Shown here piece by piece: positions 16,262 through 23,895 of a stretch of 32,564 nt of DNA (position 1 is its first letter; every line of letters begins with the position of its first letter). The stretch is from contig JAGQHN010000005.1 of the NCBI GenBank assembly GCA_020431825.1, forward strand, positions 37,439 to 70,002. The letters run 5' to 3'. The notes under the pieces were generated by a model. It was not told the DNA's origin and ran no database searches. It was given only the letters and a program-made list of their open reading frames with translations. This DNA comes from Trueperaceae bacterium. GTDB taxonomy: Bacteria > Deinococcota > Deinococci > Deinococcales > Trueperaceae. Made by a program: the position numbers and the translations under genes.

Positions 16262-18256
16262 TCAGAAAATAGGTTCGCTTTCTATAAAGGTATTCTCAAA
16301 ATAAAGTACTGCTAATTCATCAGCGGCGCGTACACAAATGATGGTGCCACCTGGGAAAGGTTGAATTAAGGTACGTGTAAACGAGCCAATAATTCTTCCG
16401 GGGAGCATAACCACGAGGCTTTCGGTCGCCGATTCGCTGCGCGCTTTGTACTTGCGGATTGTGGTCATTTGTTTGCCAATAGTTAGGCTTAAAGGGTCAT
16501 TGCCTAACTGGTGAACAAAAGCCTGAGTTGAGTCAGTTCCTTCAAGAACCACAGTAAGATCATCAGATGAAACGGCCATTGCGGTAATTAACCTTTGCAC
16601 CAAGCCCATCATGAGATTTTCTTCAATATCAGTGGCAAGGGCCCTGGCTGCGCCGCGAAGAAGGCCATCTAGCGCCCTTCGGCGGCTGGGTGCGCGGTCA
16701 CTGAGGTCACGAAGCCTCTGAATGGCATTTTCAATAATCATTTGCGGTTCGCCTACAGCAACATTGGCTGCAGTTTTTATGACTTTAAGCAGTTCATCTC
16801 GCTGGCTCGAGCTTAAGACAAACAAAACTGCCATGGCCTCGGCAAGACTTGCCGCTAGAGATTTAGAGTCATCTTTTAATTTCAGGTGAATATAGTCATC
16901 TTTTAAGAAGGCGTAGAGTTTTTGCTGTCTCATATCAATTTTGAGCTGGTCAATAAGTGGATACTCATAGTGATTAATCATCAGCGTAATGCCATGTTCA
17001 AGTTGACTTATACCAATTTCATTGCTGGACAACATAAGGCGAACAGGTTCCTTGTTTAACCGAATGGTGACAGCTTTGGCATCTTTAGGGATTTGGGTAA
17101 GTACCAGAGCGGGGTTAAGGGCAAAAAGCACCCCTGGTGGCAGACTTGGGTCACTTGCTTGCCCGCCAACCCTTTGAGGTAAGAAGGGCTCGAGTCGGTC
17201 AAAAAAGGCCTGGGCCGACTGCATAAAGCGCTTGCTGTCTTGCTCGAGCATCGATTTCAAGCGCCGCTCCTGTTCTAAGGTCAGCTGTAGTCGGGCCTCA
17301 AGCTCGAGCTTTTGTTGTTTACGCTCATCTTCACGTAAAGGTTCTTTAGCCAGCTCCTGAATGGCAATACGAATTTGGGCGCTACTTGGCCCTTTAGAAG
17401 GGACAGCACTCAACTTGCCAGCATAAGGATCTTTGGCAATGGCTACCGCGAGGCGTTTGGTATAGTCAAGCGCGTAACTGCGGTCAATGCCCAAATCAGC
17501 ATAAATGGTTCCCTTCATGCCAAGATGAACAATGCTTTCAATTACGTCCTTGACCAGCTGTGTCAGGCTTTCAAGGTTGCTAAACGATACCAGTGGGTCA
17601 TCAAAATCAGTGATGGGTATCTGTACCTGAACGATGCCTTGTGCGAAGTCTTCACTAAAACTAGGCGAGTTTAAGGCCTGCTGAATATTGCGGGTGATGG
17701 CGTAAAGTAATCGTGCCATACTCCGGTCTTTTTCTACCCGGCAACGCACTGCCAATTGTTGAATGACTTCTTCCATGTCATGCCACCAGACAATGCTGGC
17801 CAAATCTTGCAGGCTGCTTTGTTCTCGCTCAAACTCTGGCTCAGTGCTTAAGACGGCAGACTTGCTTACCGCCTCAGGAGTTACACCAAAGGCGTCGATG
17901 GCATAGTTGTCAAAGCTTTCAAAATTGGCCTCGAGGATTTCCTGGTGTACCTCTTCAAAATGAGCTGAAGCGGTGTTTTGACCAGAGCCGAGGTCAGAAA
18001 AACTATCAAGTACCAGTTCTTCAAAGGTATCAAGGGCTGACTTAACTTTGCCTGGCGCGGTGCCCAAACGTCTTAGCTCCTGAGCTGCCGTAGAAAAGCG
18101 CGCTTTTTCTGTTTCTGACAGGGTTAGCTGGGCCTTATCCAGGAAATGATGCAGATCCCAGGCGCTGGCTACACCACCCCGAACATCCCGATTGTCAGAT
18201 ATGTCCTTGAGTTTGTATTCGAGTAGCTCAAGGGCGACTTGCTCGAGTCTTATCAC
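16262..18256 (-). CDS. Large hypothetical protein, 664 aa
   Basis: I do not recognise the family. The protein is soluble, acidic and largely helical at the N terminus (MIRLEQVALELLEYKLKDI, with repeated acidic helices to about 310). A clear coiled coil covers about 300-350 (REDERKQQKLELEARLQLTL), followed by a mixed alpha/beta C-terminal half with a strand-rich stretch (AVTIRLNKEPVRLMLSS, DYIHLKLKDD). No signal peptide, membrane helix or nucleotide-binding motif was seen. The start is GTG 18256, which overlaps the TGA of a 9-codon ORF by 4 nt; AAGGA lies 9 nt upstream as ribosome binding site. Six CTCGAG sites suggest a long-resident gene. It could be a phylum-specific structural or scaffold protein. 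Confidence 0.85.
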   Translation of the reverse strand: MIRLEQVALELLEYKLKDISDNRDVRGGVASAWDLHHFLDKAQLTLSETEKARFSTAAQELRRLGTAPGKVKSALDTFEELVLDSFSDLGSGQNTASAHFEEVHQEILEANFESFDNYAIDAFGVTPEAVSKSAVLSTEPEFEREQSSLQDLASIVWWHDMEEVIQQLAVRCRVEKDRSMARLLYAITRNIQQALNSPSFSEDFAQGIVQVQIPITDFDDPLVSFSNLESLTQLVKDVIESIVHLGMKGTIYADLGIDRSYALDYTKRLAVAIAKDPYAGKLSAVPSKGPSSAQIRIAIQELAKEPLREDERKQQKLELEARLQLTLEQERRLKSMLEQDSKRFMQSAQAFFDRLEPFLPQRVGGQASDPSLPPGVLFALNPALVLTQIPKDAKAVTIRLNKEPVRLMLSSNEIGISQLEHGITLMINHYEYPLIDQLKIDMRQQKLYAFLKDDYIHLKLKDDSKSLAASLAEAMAVLFVLSSSQRDELLKVIKTAANVAVGEPQMIIENAIQRLRDLSDRAPSRRRALDGLLRGAARALATDIEENLMMGLVQRLITAMAVSSDDLTVVLEGTDSTQAFVHQLGNDPLSLTIGKQMTTIRKYKARSESATESLVVMLPGRIIGSFTRTLIQPFPGGTIICVRAADELAVLYFENTFIESEPIF

Positions 18257-18295
18257 TGCTTTTGGTCCTTGAGATCTGGCATTTTCCCTAGTTTA
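18253..18295 (-). promoter_or_regulatory. Promoter and 9-codon leader ORF of the 664-aa gene
   Basis: TAAACT (18290-18295, minus strand) is 7 nt from an ATG at 18282 that opens MPDLKDQKQ and stops at 18253, so the TGA overlaps the GTG start of the large gene (GTGA). Either a leaderless 9-codon ORF is coupled to the large gene or this is simply a short 5' leader with AAGGA. The same frame stays open upstream to 18424, Lys-rich (for example GQKLSRVYKKDHFQDAKK), but has no ATG, GTG or TTG. Confidence 0.4.
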
Positions 18296-18501
18296 CCGTG
18301 CTTTTTGGCATCTTGGAAATGGTCTTTCTTATAAACCCGGCTGAGTTTTTGCCCTTTGACAAGCGCATTGCCCAGAAGAAAGCTTTTCTTTAAAGCTGGC
18401 TTCTTAAGCGCTGATGAACGGTGCTAGGTGAATTTAACCCTTGACGCTAGACCTTTTATCAATAACAATGTGGTCTGTATTTGGCGCGTAGGAGGATATT
18501 C

Positions 18502-18738
18502 ATGCCACATATTATTGCGGAACCCTGCATCGGTACTAAAGATGCTTCTTGTGTAGATGTTTGCCCTGTTGAGTGTATTTACGAAACAGATGACCAGTTT
18601 TATATTCATCCTGAAGAGTGCATCGATTGTGGTGCCTGTGTTCCTGCCTGCCCAGTGAGTGCTATCTATCCCGAAGAGGATGTACCTGCTGAGTGGGAGA
18701 GTTTTATTCAGAAGAATTACGACTTATCTGGCGTTTAA
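18502..18738 (+). CDS. fdxA: 7Fe ferredoxin (3Fe-4S/4Fe-4S), Thermus type
   Basis: 78 residues from ATG 18502, chosen over an upstream TTG at 18481 because GGAGGA sits just before it and the MPHII start is the family norm. The first cluster motif is ECPI-like PCIGTKDASCVDVCPVEC; the insertion after the first Cys is the seven-iron pattern. The second is CIDCGACVPACPV. It closely resembles the Thermus ferredoxin by inspection (YIHPEECIDCGACVPACPV is nearly identical from memory). It acts as a one-electron carrier in the cytosol, for instance for 2-oxoacid oxidoreductases. Its TAA overlaps the convergent lysK TAA within TTAA (18735-18738). Confidence 0.93.
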   Translation: MPHIIAEPCIGTKDASCVDVCPVECIYETDDQFYIHPEECIDCGACVPACPVSAIYPEEDVPAEWESFIQKNYDLSGV

Positions 18739-19790
18739 GCTTTAGCCAGTAATTCAAGGGCGGTTGTCAGTACGGCAATCGCCTTTTTATATTCACCAAG
18801 CTCGAGCCTTTCTTCGGGGGTGTGATCTAAACTCGAGTCACCGGGACCATAAGCCAGCATAGGTACATTCCAGACGGGAGCTACCACATTCATGTCAGAG
18901 GTGCCTGTTTTTACCTTAAATCTTGGTTTGCCTTCATGTTGCCTTATAGACAGGCGAAAGGCCCGGGTCAGAGCCGTGTCTTTGTCGCTGCGGTAAGCGA
19001 TTTCTTTGCCTACAAATTCGGCCTTAGCCTGGAGCCTTAGAGCTTCGATTTTCTCAATAAGTTCATCAGGACTAAGAGAGGGTGGTAAGCGGTAGCCTAT
19101 CGTTGCTTCGGCCCGTTGCTCAAGGCCATCACTCGAGCTGCTTATTGACTGCAGAGATATCTGCAGAGCATCAAAAATGCCCCTTATCTCGCTATTAAAA
19201 GTATCTGCCTGGGCTTTTAGTGTTTGCCAGATGCTCACCAGATCTTCAGCCGCAGTCGTGTCGTCACCTGCTGAGTGAAAATTAGCTTTGGCTAATTGCC
19301 ACTTGCTCACCAGGCGACCCTTATAGCCAAGCGTTAAGGCGTCCCAGTTACTGGGTTCCCCTATAATGACCAGATCAGGTTTAGGATACGTCTGCACCGC
19401 ATATCTTGCGCCTTTACTCGAGGGCGCTTCTTCTTCGGTAGCACCAATAAGCCTCAAACTCAGTTTTTCTTTAAGCTGAGGGTCCAGATAGCTGCTTGCA
19501 GCAACCGCAGTACAAAAGGGACCCTTGGCATCAACAGAACCTCGGCCCCAGAGCACATCGTTTTCAATCCTGACGGGTATATCTCCAGGAACCGTGTCAA
19601 TATGGCCTAAAAAGGTGATCTTGAGGGGCCCGTGTCCCCAAACACCAATGGCGCTACCAGAGTCATCTACAAAAGCCTCATCACAAAAAGACTGCATTTC
19701 TGAAACAAGAAAACTGGCAAGCTCGGTTTCTTTGCCTGAAACACTAGGGATGCTTATCGCCTGTTTAAGAAAGGCAATGTCGTCAGTCAC
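18735..19790 (-). CDS. lysK: [LysW]-lysine/ornithine hydrolase, M20 family
   Basis: 351 residues of an M20-type zinc peptidase. Zinc ligands and catalytic residues can be placed: LGHIDTV with His and Asp, GRGSVDAKGP with Asp, GATEEEAP with the catalytic Glu pair, GEPSNWD, and the last His in GPGDSSLDHTPEE. The short length and the SVDAKGPF and SDMNVV stretches fit LysK of the carrier-protein lysine/arginine route, which releases the amino acid from LysW; an ArgE/DapE-type hydrolase is the alternative. The start is GTG 19790. None of the other lys genes is in the window, so it is unlinked here. A possible 37-aa ORF with a good ribosome binding site lies 6 nt upstream. Confidence 0.83.
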   Translation of the reverse strand: MTDDIAFLKQAISIPSVSGKETELASFLVSEMQSFCDEAFVDDSGSAIGVWGHGPLKITFLGHIDTVPGDIPVRIENDVLWGRGSVDAKGPFCTAVAASSYLDPQLKEKLSLRLIGATEEEAPSSKGARYAVQTYPKPDLVIIGEPSNWDALTLGYKGRLVSKWQLAKANFHSAGDDTTAAEDLVSIWQTLKAQADTFNSEIRGIFDALQISLQSISSSSDGLEQRAEATIGYRLPPSLSPDELIEKIEALRLQAKAEFVGKEIAYRSDKDTALTRAFRLSIRQHEGKPRFKVKTGTSDMNVVAPVWNVPMLAYGPGDSSLDHTPEERLELGEYKKAIAVLTTALELLAKA

Positions 19791-19796
19791 AGCTGT

Positions 19797-19910
19797 TTAC
19801 TTTAAACCAGCAACTGGGCTTCTGTAAAACCCTTTGGTACGGCTTAAACCCTTTAGCCTGAAAGAATTAATGACCAGATTTAGAAGCGCTAAAGGAGTTA
19901 CATTTGACAT
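19797..19910 (-). CDS. Possible 37-aa ORF before lysK
   Basis: ATG 19910 opens MSNVTPLALLNLVINSFRL and ends TAA at 19797, 6 nt before the lysK GTG. AGGAAGGA lies 8 nt before the ATG, one of the best ribosome binding sites in the window, which is the main support. It is not LysW (no zinc-finger cysteines). The reading frame is short, and no family is recognised. Confidence 0.3.
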   Translation of the reverse strand: MSNVTPLALLNLVINSFRLKGLSRTKGFYRSPVAGLK

Positions 19911-20006
19911 GTTTCAAGTCCTTCCTGCATTTTTGGCCAAACGACTTAGTTTGGTGCAATCACTCATTTTAAGCAGGCTCGAGCAATTCTTCAGCCAGAA
20001 CTGTAT

Positions 20007-20564
20007 TTATAGGTTGCCTGTTTTAGTGATTAAGTTAGCAAATGCCTTGAAAGAATCATTTACCCGCTTTGTATCCTTAGTAACCAGAAGATCAAGTAGA
20101 AACCCCGAAAAAGTATTGACAATGACATTAGCCGTGGCTTTGTCACAGGTATCAAAGCGGCTTTGTATAAAACGAACCCAGCCTTCAAAAATTTGGGTGG
20201 CAAAGGCACTATAGTACGTGTTGCCATTTATTGCTTGTACTTCAATGTCAAATAGAAGTTTGGCAAAAGGCAAAAAGCTTTCTGAAGAGAACCATTGCCA
20301 AAGATAAGCCAGCTCATCTTGACTCTGGACTTTGGGTTTTGGACTGTTGGTTAACGATTCGATTTGATGTTTTTGAGCTAGATCAAGCGCTTCAACTATG
20401 AGCTGTTCTTTAGAGCCAAAATGGTAAATCAGCATTCGTGCATTGGTGCCCAGAGCTTGAGCAAGCGGGCGAAGACTAAGGTCTTGAATACCGTTTTCTA
20501 AAAGGTATTGCAGAATTCTTTGCACTAAGTTCGCTTTAATCGTAGGGTCGGGGTCTCGTCCCAT
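20007..20564 (-). CDS. TetR-family transcriptional regulator
   Basis: 185 residues from ATG 20564 (MGRDPDPTIKANLVQRILQ). The frame is open further upstream to 20660 but lacks a good start, whereas this ATG lies 8 nt after a promoter at 20573-20602. The N-terminal helix-turn-helix is standard TetR (DLSLRPLAQALGTNARMLIYH, then FGSKEQLIVEAL); the C-terminal 120 residues form the usual helical ligand domain. It follows the membrane protein gene on the same strand and probably represses that gene through the palindromes at 21073-21104. The ligand is unknown. It contains no CTCGAG, like its neighbour. Confidence 0.88.
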   Translation of the reverse strand: MGRDPDPTIKANLVQRILQYLLENGIQDLSLRPLAQALGTNARMLIYHFGSKEQLIVEALDLAQKHQIESLTNSPKPKVQSQDELAYLWQWFSSESFLPFAKLLFDIEVQAINGNTYYSAFATQIFEGWVRFIQSRFDTCDKATANVIVNTFSGFLLDLLVTKDTKRVNDSFKAFANLITKTGNL

Positions 20565-20572
20565 AGGTAGAA

Positions 20573-20602
20573 ACTGTAACGGTTTACTATCCTTAAGTGC
20601 AA
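20573..20602 (-). promoter_or_regulatory. Internal promoter for the TetR gene
   Basis: Minus strand TTGCAC (20597-20602), 18-nt spacer, TACAGT (20573-20578), then 8 nt to ATG 20564. This is the best paired -35/-10 in the window and supports leaderless translation of the regulator, independent of the operon promoter upstream. Confidence 0.55.
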
Positions 20603-20625
20603 ATGTTTCTAAAACCCTAGCCCGT

Positions 20626-21045
20626 TTAGTCTTTAGCAGGCCTCCACATAGGACCAACAACCAGAATTAGAATGATAATATTAAAAAAAGCATTTGAGGG
20701 ATTGCCGGAAGCTATAGACCCTGCGCTATCTAAAAAGAACCAGGCAAGTACACCCATTAGCAGTGACCGACGCACACCTTCGGCTGCTATGTCATAAACC
20801 CACTGTCGTAAACACCAGACCATGACACCCCAGCCAAACAGAAAGCCGCCTGTAAGTGCAGATAAAAACCTGGTGGTGGGGTCTGAATAGGTCTGCTGAC
20901 CATCTACTGGCCAACTTAAAAGGTCAAGTGTCCACCGGGCCAATTCTGATGTAGATAGTACCGTTCCAAGGGCAAAAATGGGGCCGAAAATTCCGATAAG
21001 AATTGCGCTGATGAGTAACCAGAACTTGTGAATCTTATGAGACAT
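20626..21045 (-). CDS. Conserved four-TM membrane protein
   Basis: 139 residues with four hydrophobic segments: about 9-29, 62-84 (FLSALTGGFLFGWGVMVW), 93-112 and 118-133. The loops carry LDLLSWPVDG, WVYDIAAEGVRRSLLMG and DSAGSIASGNPSNAFFN, which look conserved and functional. I have seen similar proteins annotated only as hypothetical; no transport or catalytic role is assignable. AAGGGAG provides the ribosome binding site. The promoter has TATACT at 21067-21072 and two abutting palindromes. The TetR gene starts 61 nt after the stop, so the protein is probably a target of that regulator, perhaps linked to exposure to a toxic or lipophilic compound. Confidence 0.8.
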   Translation of the reverse strand: MSHKIHKFWLLISAILIGIFGPIFALGTVLSTSELARWTLDLLSWPVDGQQTYSDPTTRFLSALTGGFLFGWGVMVWCLRQWVYDIAAEGVRRSLLMGVLAWFFLDSAGSIASGNPSNAFFNIIILILVVGPMWRPAKD

Positions 21046-21066
21046 CAGGGTGCTCCCTTATTTTAA

Positions 21067-21104
21067 AGTATATGTAACAGTAGTTACACGTAACAATCGT
21101 TACA
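21067..21104 (-). promoter_or_regulatory. Promoter with two abutting TetR-type operators
   Basis: TGTAACAGTAGTTACA (21073-21088) and CGTAACAATCGTTACA (21089-21104) share GTAAC-N4-GTTAC and touch end to end with 16-bp centre spacing. The minus-strand -10 TATACT (21067-21072) is directly beside the first. The operators thus cover the spacer and the -35 region, a repressor arrangement. The 16-bp pitch is about one and a half helical turns, so the two dimers would sit on different faces. Confidence 0.75.
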
Positions 21105-21181
21105 TAATGAGAAGCCCTTGTCAAGATTTTAAGACATTAGACACAATCTCCCTGAAATAAACTTGTATGTGGAAGCCTTAA

Positions 21182-21910
21182 CTAGCGTTTAAGCAAGGAG
21201 ATACGCCACTGAGGCAAGCGCCCTTCGAAGTCAAGCCAGAGGGAATGCAGGGTATAAAAGATGACATAGGCCATTGAAAGATAGAGCAGGCCCGTGCGCA
21301 AAGAGCCTTCATTTAGAGATAACGCATAAAGGCAAAGTGAGCCCCAGAGCGCACCCAGTGAAAAGTGTAAGGTCCGCCAGCGTTTGAGTCGGCTGATATA
21401 TAGAAAGCGCAAGGGAACAAATACCAGGCCAGAGAGTAGGGCAATCAAACCTGTGTTAAAGGTGGCTGGGGTTTGCAGCAGATACAGGTAAAACACCAGA
21501 ATATTCCAGTAGCTGGGAAAGCCTTCGAAAAAGCCTTTATCGGCTAGTTTGGCGGTAGTTTTGGAAAAGCCAAAGGCGCTGGCGAACATGACCAGCGACA
21601 GCCAGACAGTGACAGGCTCGAGTAACATCTTGGCCTGAACCATAAATAGTAAGGGTAGAAGCACATAGCTTAAAAAATCAACGATGTTGTCTAAGAGGGC
21701 ACCATCAACGCTGGCAGCAGTTTCTTTAACGCGAAACTTGCGCGCTAGCATGCCGTCCGTAGCATCTATCAAGATGGTGATGATCATGGCGATAAGTGCC
21801 AGACGAAATTTCCCATTTAGCACCCACTGAATGCCCAGGGCAACAAAAATAAGGGTTGAGGCTGTGTAAATATGGACCAGATAACCATGTAGGCTCGAGC
21901 GACTCAGCAT
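21182..21910 (-). CDS. CDP-alcohol phosphatidyltransferase, probably phosphatidylcholine-synthase type
   Basis: 242 residues with about seven membrane helices. The CDP-alcohol motif appears as DATDGMLAR, then DGALLDNIVDF, giving the metal-binding Asp residues; the spacing with KFRVKETAASV between the halves is that of the phosphatidylcholine synthase (Pcs) branch. The opening GYLVHIYTASTL also resembles Pcs. It would condense CDP-diacylglycerol with choline at the membrane, though another alcohol such as serine cannot be excluded. It is the last gene of a minus-strand cluster, 45 nt after the permease stop, but has its own candidate promoter (TGC-TAGATT, 9 nt before the ATG). Ends at TAG 21182. 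Confidence 0.78.
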   Translation of the reverse strand: MLSRSSLHGYLVHIYTASTLIFVALGIQWVLNGKFRLALIAMIITILIDATDGMLARKFRVKETAASVDGALLDNIVDFLSYVLLPLLFMVQAKMLLEPVTVWLSLVMFASAFGFSKTTAKLADKGFFEGFPSYWNILVFYLYLLQTPATFNTGLIALLSGLVFVPLRFLYISRLKRWRTLHFSLGALWGSLCLYALSLNEGSLRTGLLYLSMAYVIFYTLHSLWLDFEGRLPQWRISLLKR

Positions 21911-21955
21911 AAAGATATAAATCTAGCACATTCCGCGTCTAAAAAGTGTGAGCAA

Positions 21956-23155
21956 TTATTCGTATCTGAGGGCTTCTATAGGGCTTAAATTGGCGGCGCG
22001 GCTGGCTGGCCAAACGCCAAAAATGACCCCTGTTATCACGCTCACGCCAAAAGCCATCAAAATGACGGCTGGACTGATAATTACCCGGTCCAAAAAAGGC
22101 ACGGCCGCGACGATCAAGTAAAGAACGCCAATAGACAAAAGCACACCTATGAGACCGCCAATCACAGTGAGTACCACGGCTTCAATAAGAAATTGCTGCA
22201 AGATTGTGCCGCGTTTGGCACCAAGGGCCTTGCGTAAGCCAATTTCTCGTGTGCGCTCCGTAACAGAAACCAGCATAATGTTCAGGATGCCAATGCCACC
22301 AACCAAAAGGCTGATGGCGCCTATGCCACCCAGTACGGCCTGCAAAATGCGGGTAATGGTATTAAAGAGGCTCAGCGCCCCTTCGATCGTCTGAATGGTG
22401 TAGGTGTCACTGCCACGGCGGCGGTCAAGAATGGCTCTGACCTGCGCTTCTATGTCATTCGCATTGCGGTCCAGGTCAATGGTTATGGGCAAAAAATCAT
22501 ACTCGCCTCGAGTCACCCCAGGTACGTCATTATAAAAAGTTGTTAAAGGGATATCCCCCGAGACATCATTGGCAAAAGCACCAAGTGCGCCGCCAATGCG
22601 CTTTTTCACGCCAATCACGGTATAAAAAACACGGCTACCGTCACCAAAAGAGACGGCGACTTCTTTACCAACAGGATCAACCGTATCGCCAAACAGCTCT
22701 TGAGAAGCGTCAGAGGAGAGCACAATAACAGGGGCGGCATTTTTTTCATCTGCCTGGCTGAAGTAGCGACCCCGGTCAAGCTCGAGCGTGCGGTCAACTT
22801 CTGCGGCGTTGGCAGTGGTGCCATTTAGGCTAATAGATGAACTTTCTTCCTCAAAGCGAATTTCTCCCCCGGTACTTTGCTGCTGCAAAATGTCAATAGG
22901 AAGCCGAGATAGCGCTTCTATATCATCATCATTGAAGCGTTGGGCTTGTGGGTTATCAAAATCTACCACTACAAACAGGGACTGCGAGCCAAAATCTTGC
23001 AGTTCGCTGGTGATGCCTGCAGTAGCAATGGCACCCATGCTAATAGTGGTGGTCACGGCAAATACACCTATGACCACACCTAACAGGGTCAGAACCGAGC
23101 GTAAGCGGTTACCAAAGAGAGCCTCGAGGGCGGTTTTTACGTTTTCCAGTAGCAT
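21956..23155 (-). CDS. MacB-type ABC transporter permease
   Basis: 399 residues: a membrane helix at about 20-45 (SVLTLLGVVIGVFAVTTTISMG), a periplasmic MacB domain at about 50-260, and three helices in an FtsX domain at the end (ILQAVLGGIGAISLLVGGIG, ILMVSVTERTREIGLRKALG, and the final VILMAFGVSVITGVIFG). This is the mechanotransmission fold of MacB, which drives a periplasmic stroke rather than transport through its own pore. Its ATG overlaps the ATPase stop by 4 nt. With the adaptor it resembles MacA-MacB or a lipoprotein/antibiotic efflux pump. No TolC-type outer-membrane gene is in the window. Confidence 0.92.
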   Translation of the reverse strand: MLLENVKTALEALFGNRLRSVLTLLGVVIGVFAVTTTISMGAIATAGITSELQDFGSQSLFVVVDFDNPQAQRFNDDDIEALSRLPIDILQQQSTGGEIRFEEESSSISLNGTTANAAEVDRTLELDRGRYFSQADEKNAAPVIVLSSDASQELFGDTVDPVGKEVAVSFGDGSRVFYTVIGVKKRIGGALGAFANDVSGDIPLTTFYNDVPGVTRGEYDFLPITIDLDRNANDIEAQVRAILDRRRGSDTYTIQTIEGALSLFNTITRILQAVLGGIGAISLLVGGIGILNIMLVSVTERTREIGLRKALGAKRGTILQQFLIEAVVLTVIGGLIGVLLSIGVLYLIVAAVPFLDRVIISPAVILMAFGVSVITGVIFGVWPASRAANLSPIEALRYE

Positions 23156-23880
23156 CAGGGAATGGCTCCTGTAAACTCGGCCAAGCGGCGCTGCTCAACT
23201 TCCTGAACCTGTTCAACCCGACCATCTTTTATTCGAATGATTTTTTCACAGTGTTCGGCAACGTCCTCTTCATGAGTCACCATCAGAATGGTGCGGCCTT
23301 CTTCATGTAGTTCCTGAAATAAACCTAAGATTTCTACGCCTGTTTTTGAGTCAAGGTTGCCGGTAGGCTCGTCTGCCAGCAAGATGTCAGGGTCGGTGGC
23401 AAGGGCTCTGGCAATGGCTACTCGCTGTTTCTGACCTCCTGACAACTGATTGGGTCGGTGGTCCATGCGGCTTGAAAGTCCTACGCGCTCCAGCGACTTT
23501 GTTGCAATCTGGAGGCGCTCTTTGGCAGAGGTTCCCCGGTACATAAGCGGCAGCGCAACGTTTTGCAGTGCAGTCGCTCTGGGCAGCAGATTGTAAGACT
23601 GAAAGATAAAGCCAATACGCTTATTTCGTATTTCGGAAAGCTCATCTTCACTCAGTTCGCTGACTTCCTGACCGGCGAGCTGGTAGCTACCTGAACTGGG
23701 CGTGTCGAGACAACCCAAAATTTGCAACAGGGTAGATTTGCCGCTGCCGCTGGGTCCCATAATGGCAGCATACTGACCTCTTGCCACTTTTAGGTCAAGG
23801 CCGCGCAAGGCATGAACCTCGAGGCCACCTTCTAAGGTGTAAACCTTGGTTATATCTCTAGCTTCAATAACGTTTTCCAT
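23155..23880 (-). CDS. MacB/LolD-type ABC transporter ATPase
   Basis: 241 residues with all ABC motifs: Walker A GPSGSGKST (42-50), Q-loop in FIFQSYNLLPRATA, signature LSGGQKQRVAIARAL, Walker B ILLADEPTGNLD, and the switch His in MVTHEEDVAE. DEPTGNLDSKTG is the hallmark of the LolD/MacB subclass. It pairs with the permease, whose start overlaps its stop by 4 nt. It starts 15 nt after the adaptor stop and has no strong ribosome binding site, so coupling to the adaptor is likely. It powers export of a substrate not identifiable from sequence. Confidence 0.95.
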   Translation of the reverse strand: MENVIEARDITKVYTLEGGLEVHALRGLDLKVARGQYAAIMGPSGSGKSTLLQILGCLDTPSSGSYQLAGQEVSELSEDELSEIRNKRIGFIFQSYNLLPRATALQNVALPLMYRGTSAKERLQIATKSLERVGLSSRMDHRPNQLSGGQKQRVAIARALATDPDILLADEPTGNLDSKTGVEILGLFQELHEEGRTILMVTHEEDVAEHCEKIIRIKDGRVEQVQEVEQRRLAEFTGAIP

Positions 23881-23895
23881 AGCTCAGGTACAGGC

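Noticed and set aside
19834..20214. Plus-strand frame of 126 codons opposite the TetR 3' end
   Set aside because: It is mostly antisense to the well-supported TetR gene and has no recognisable domain, despite an AAAGGAG before an internal ATG.
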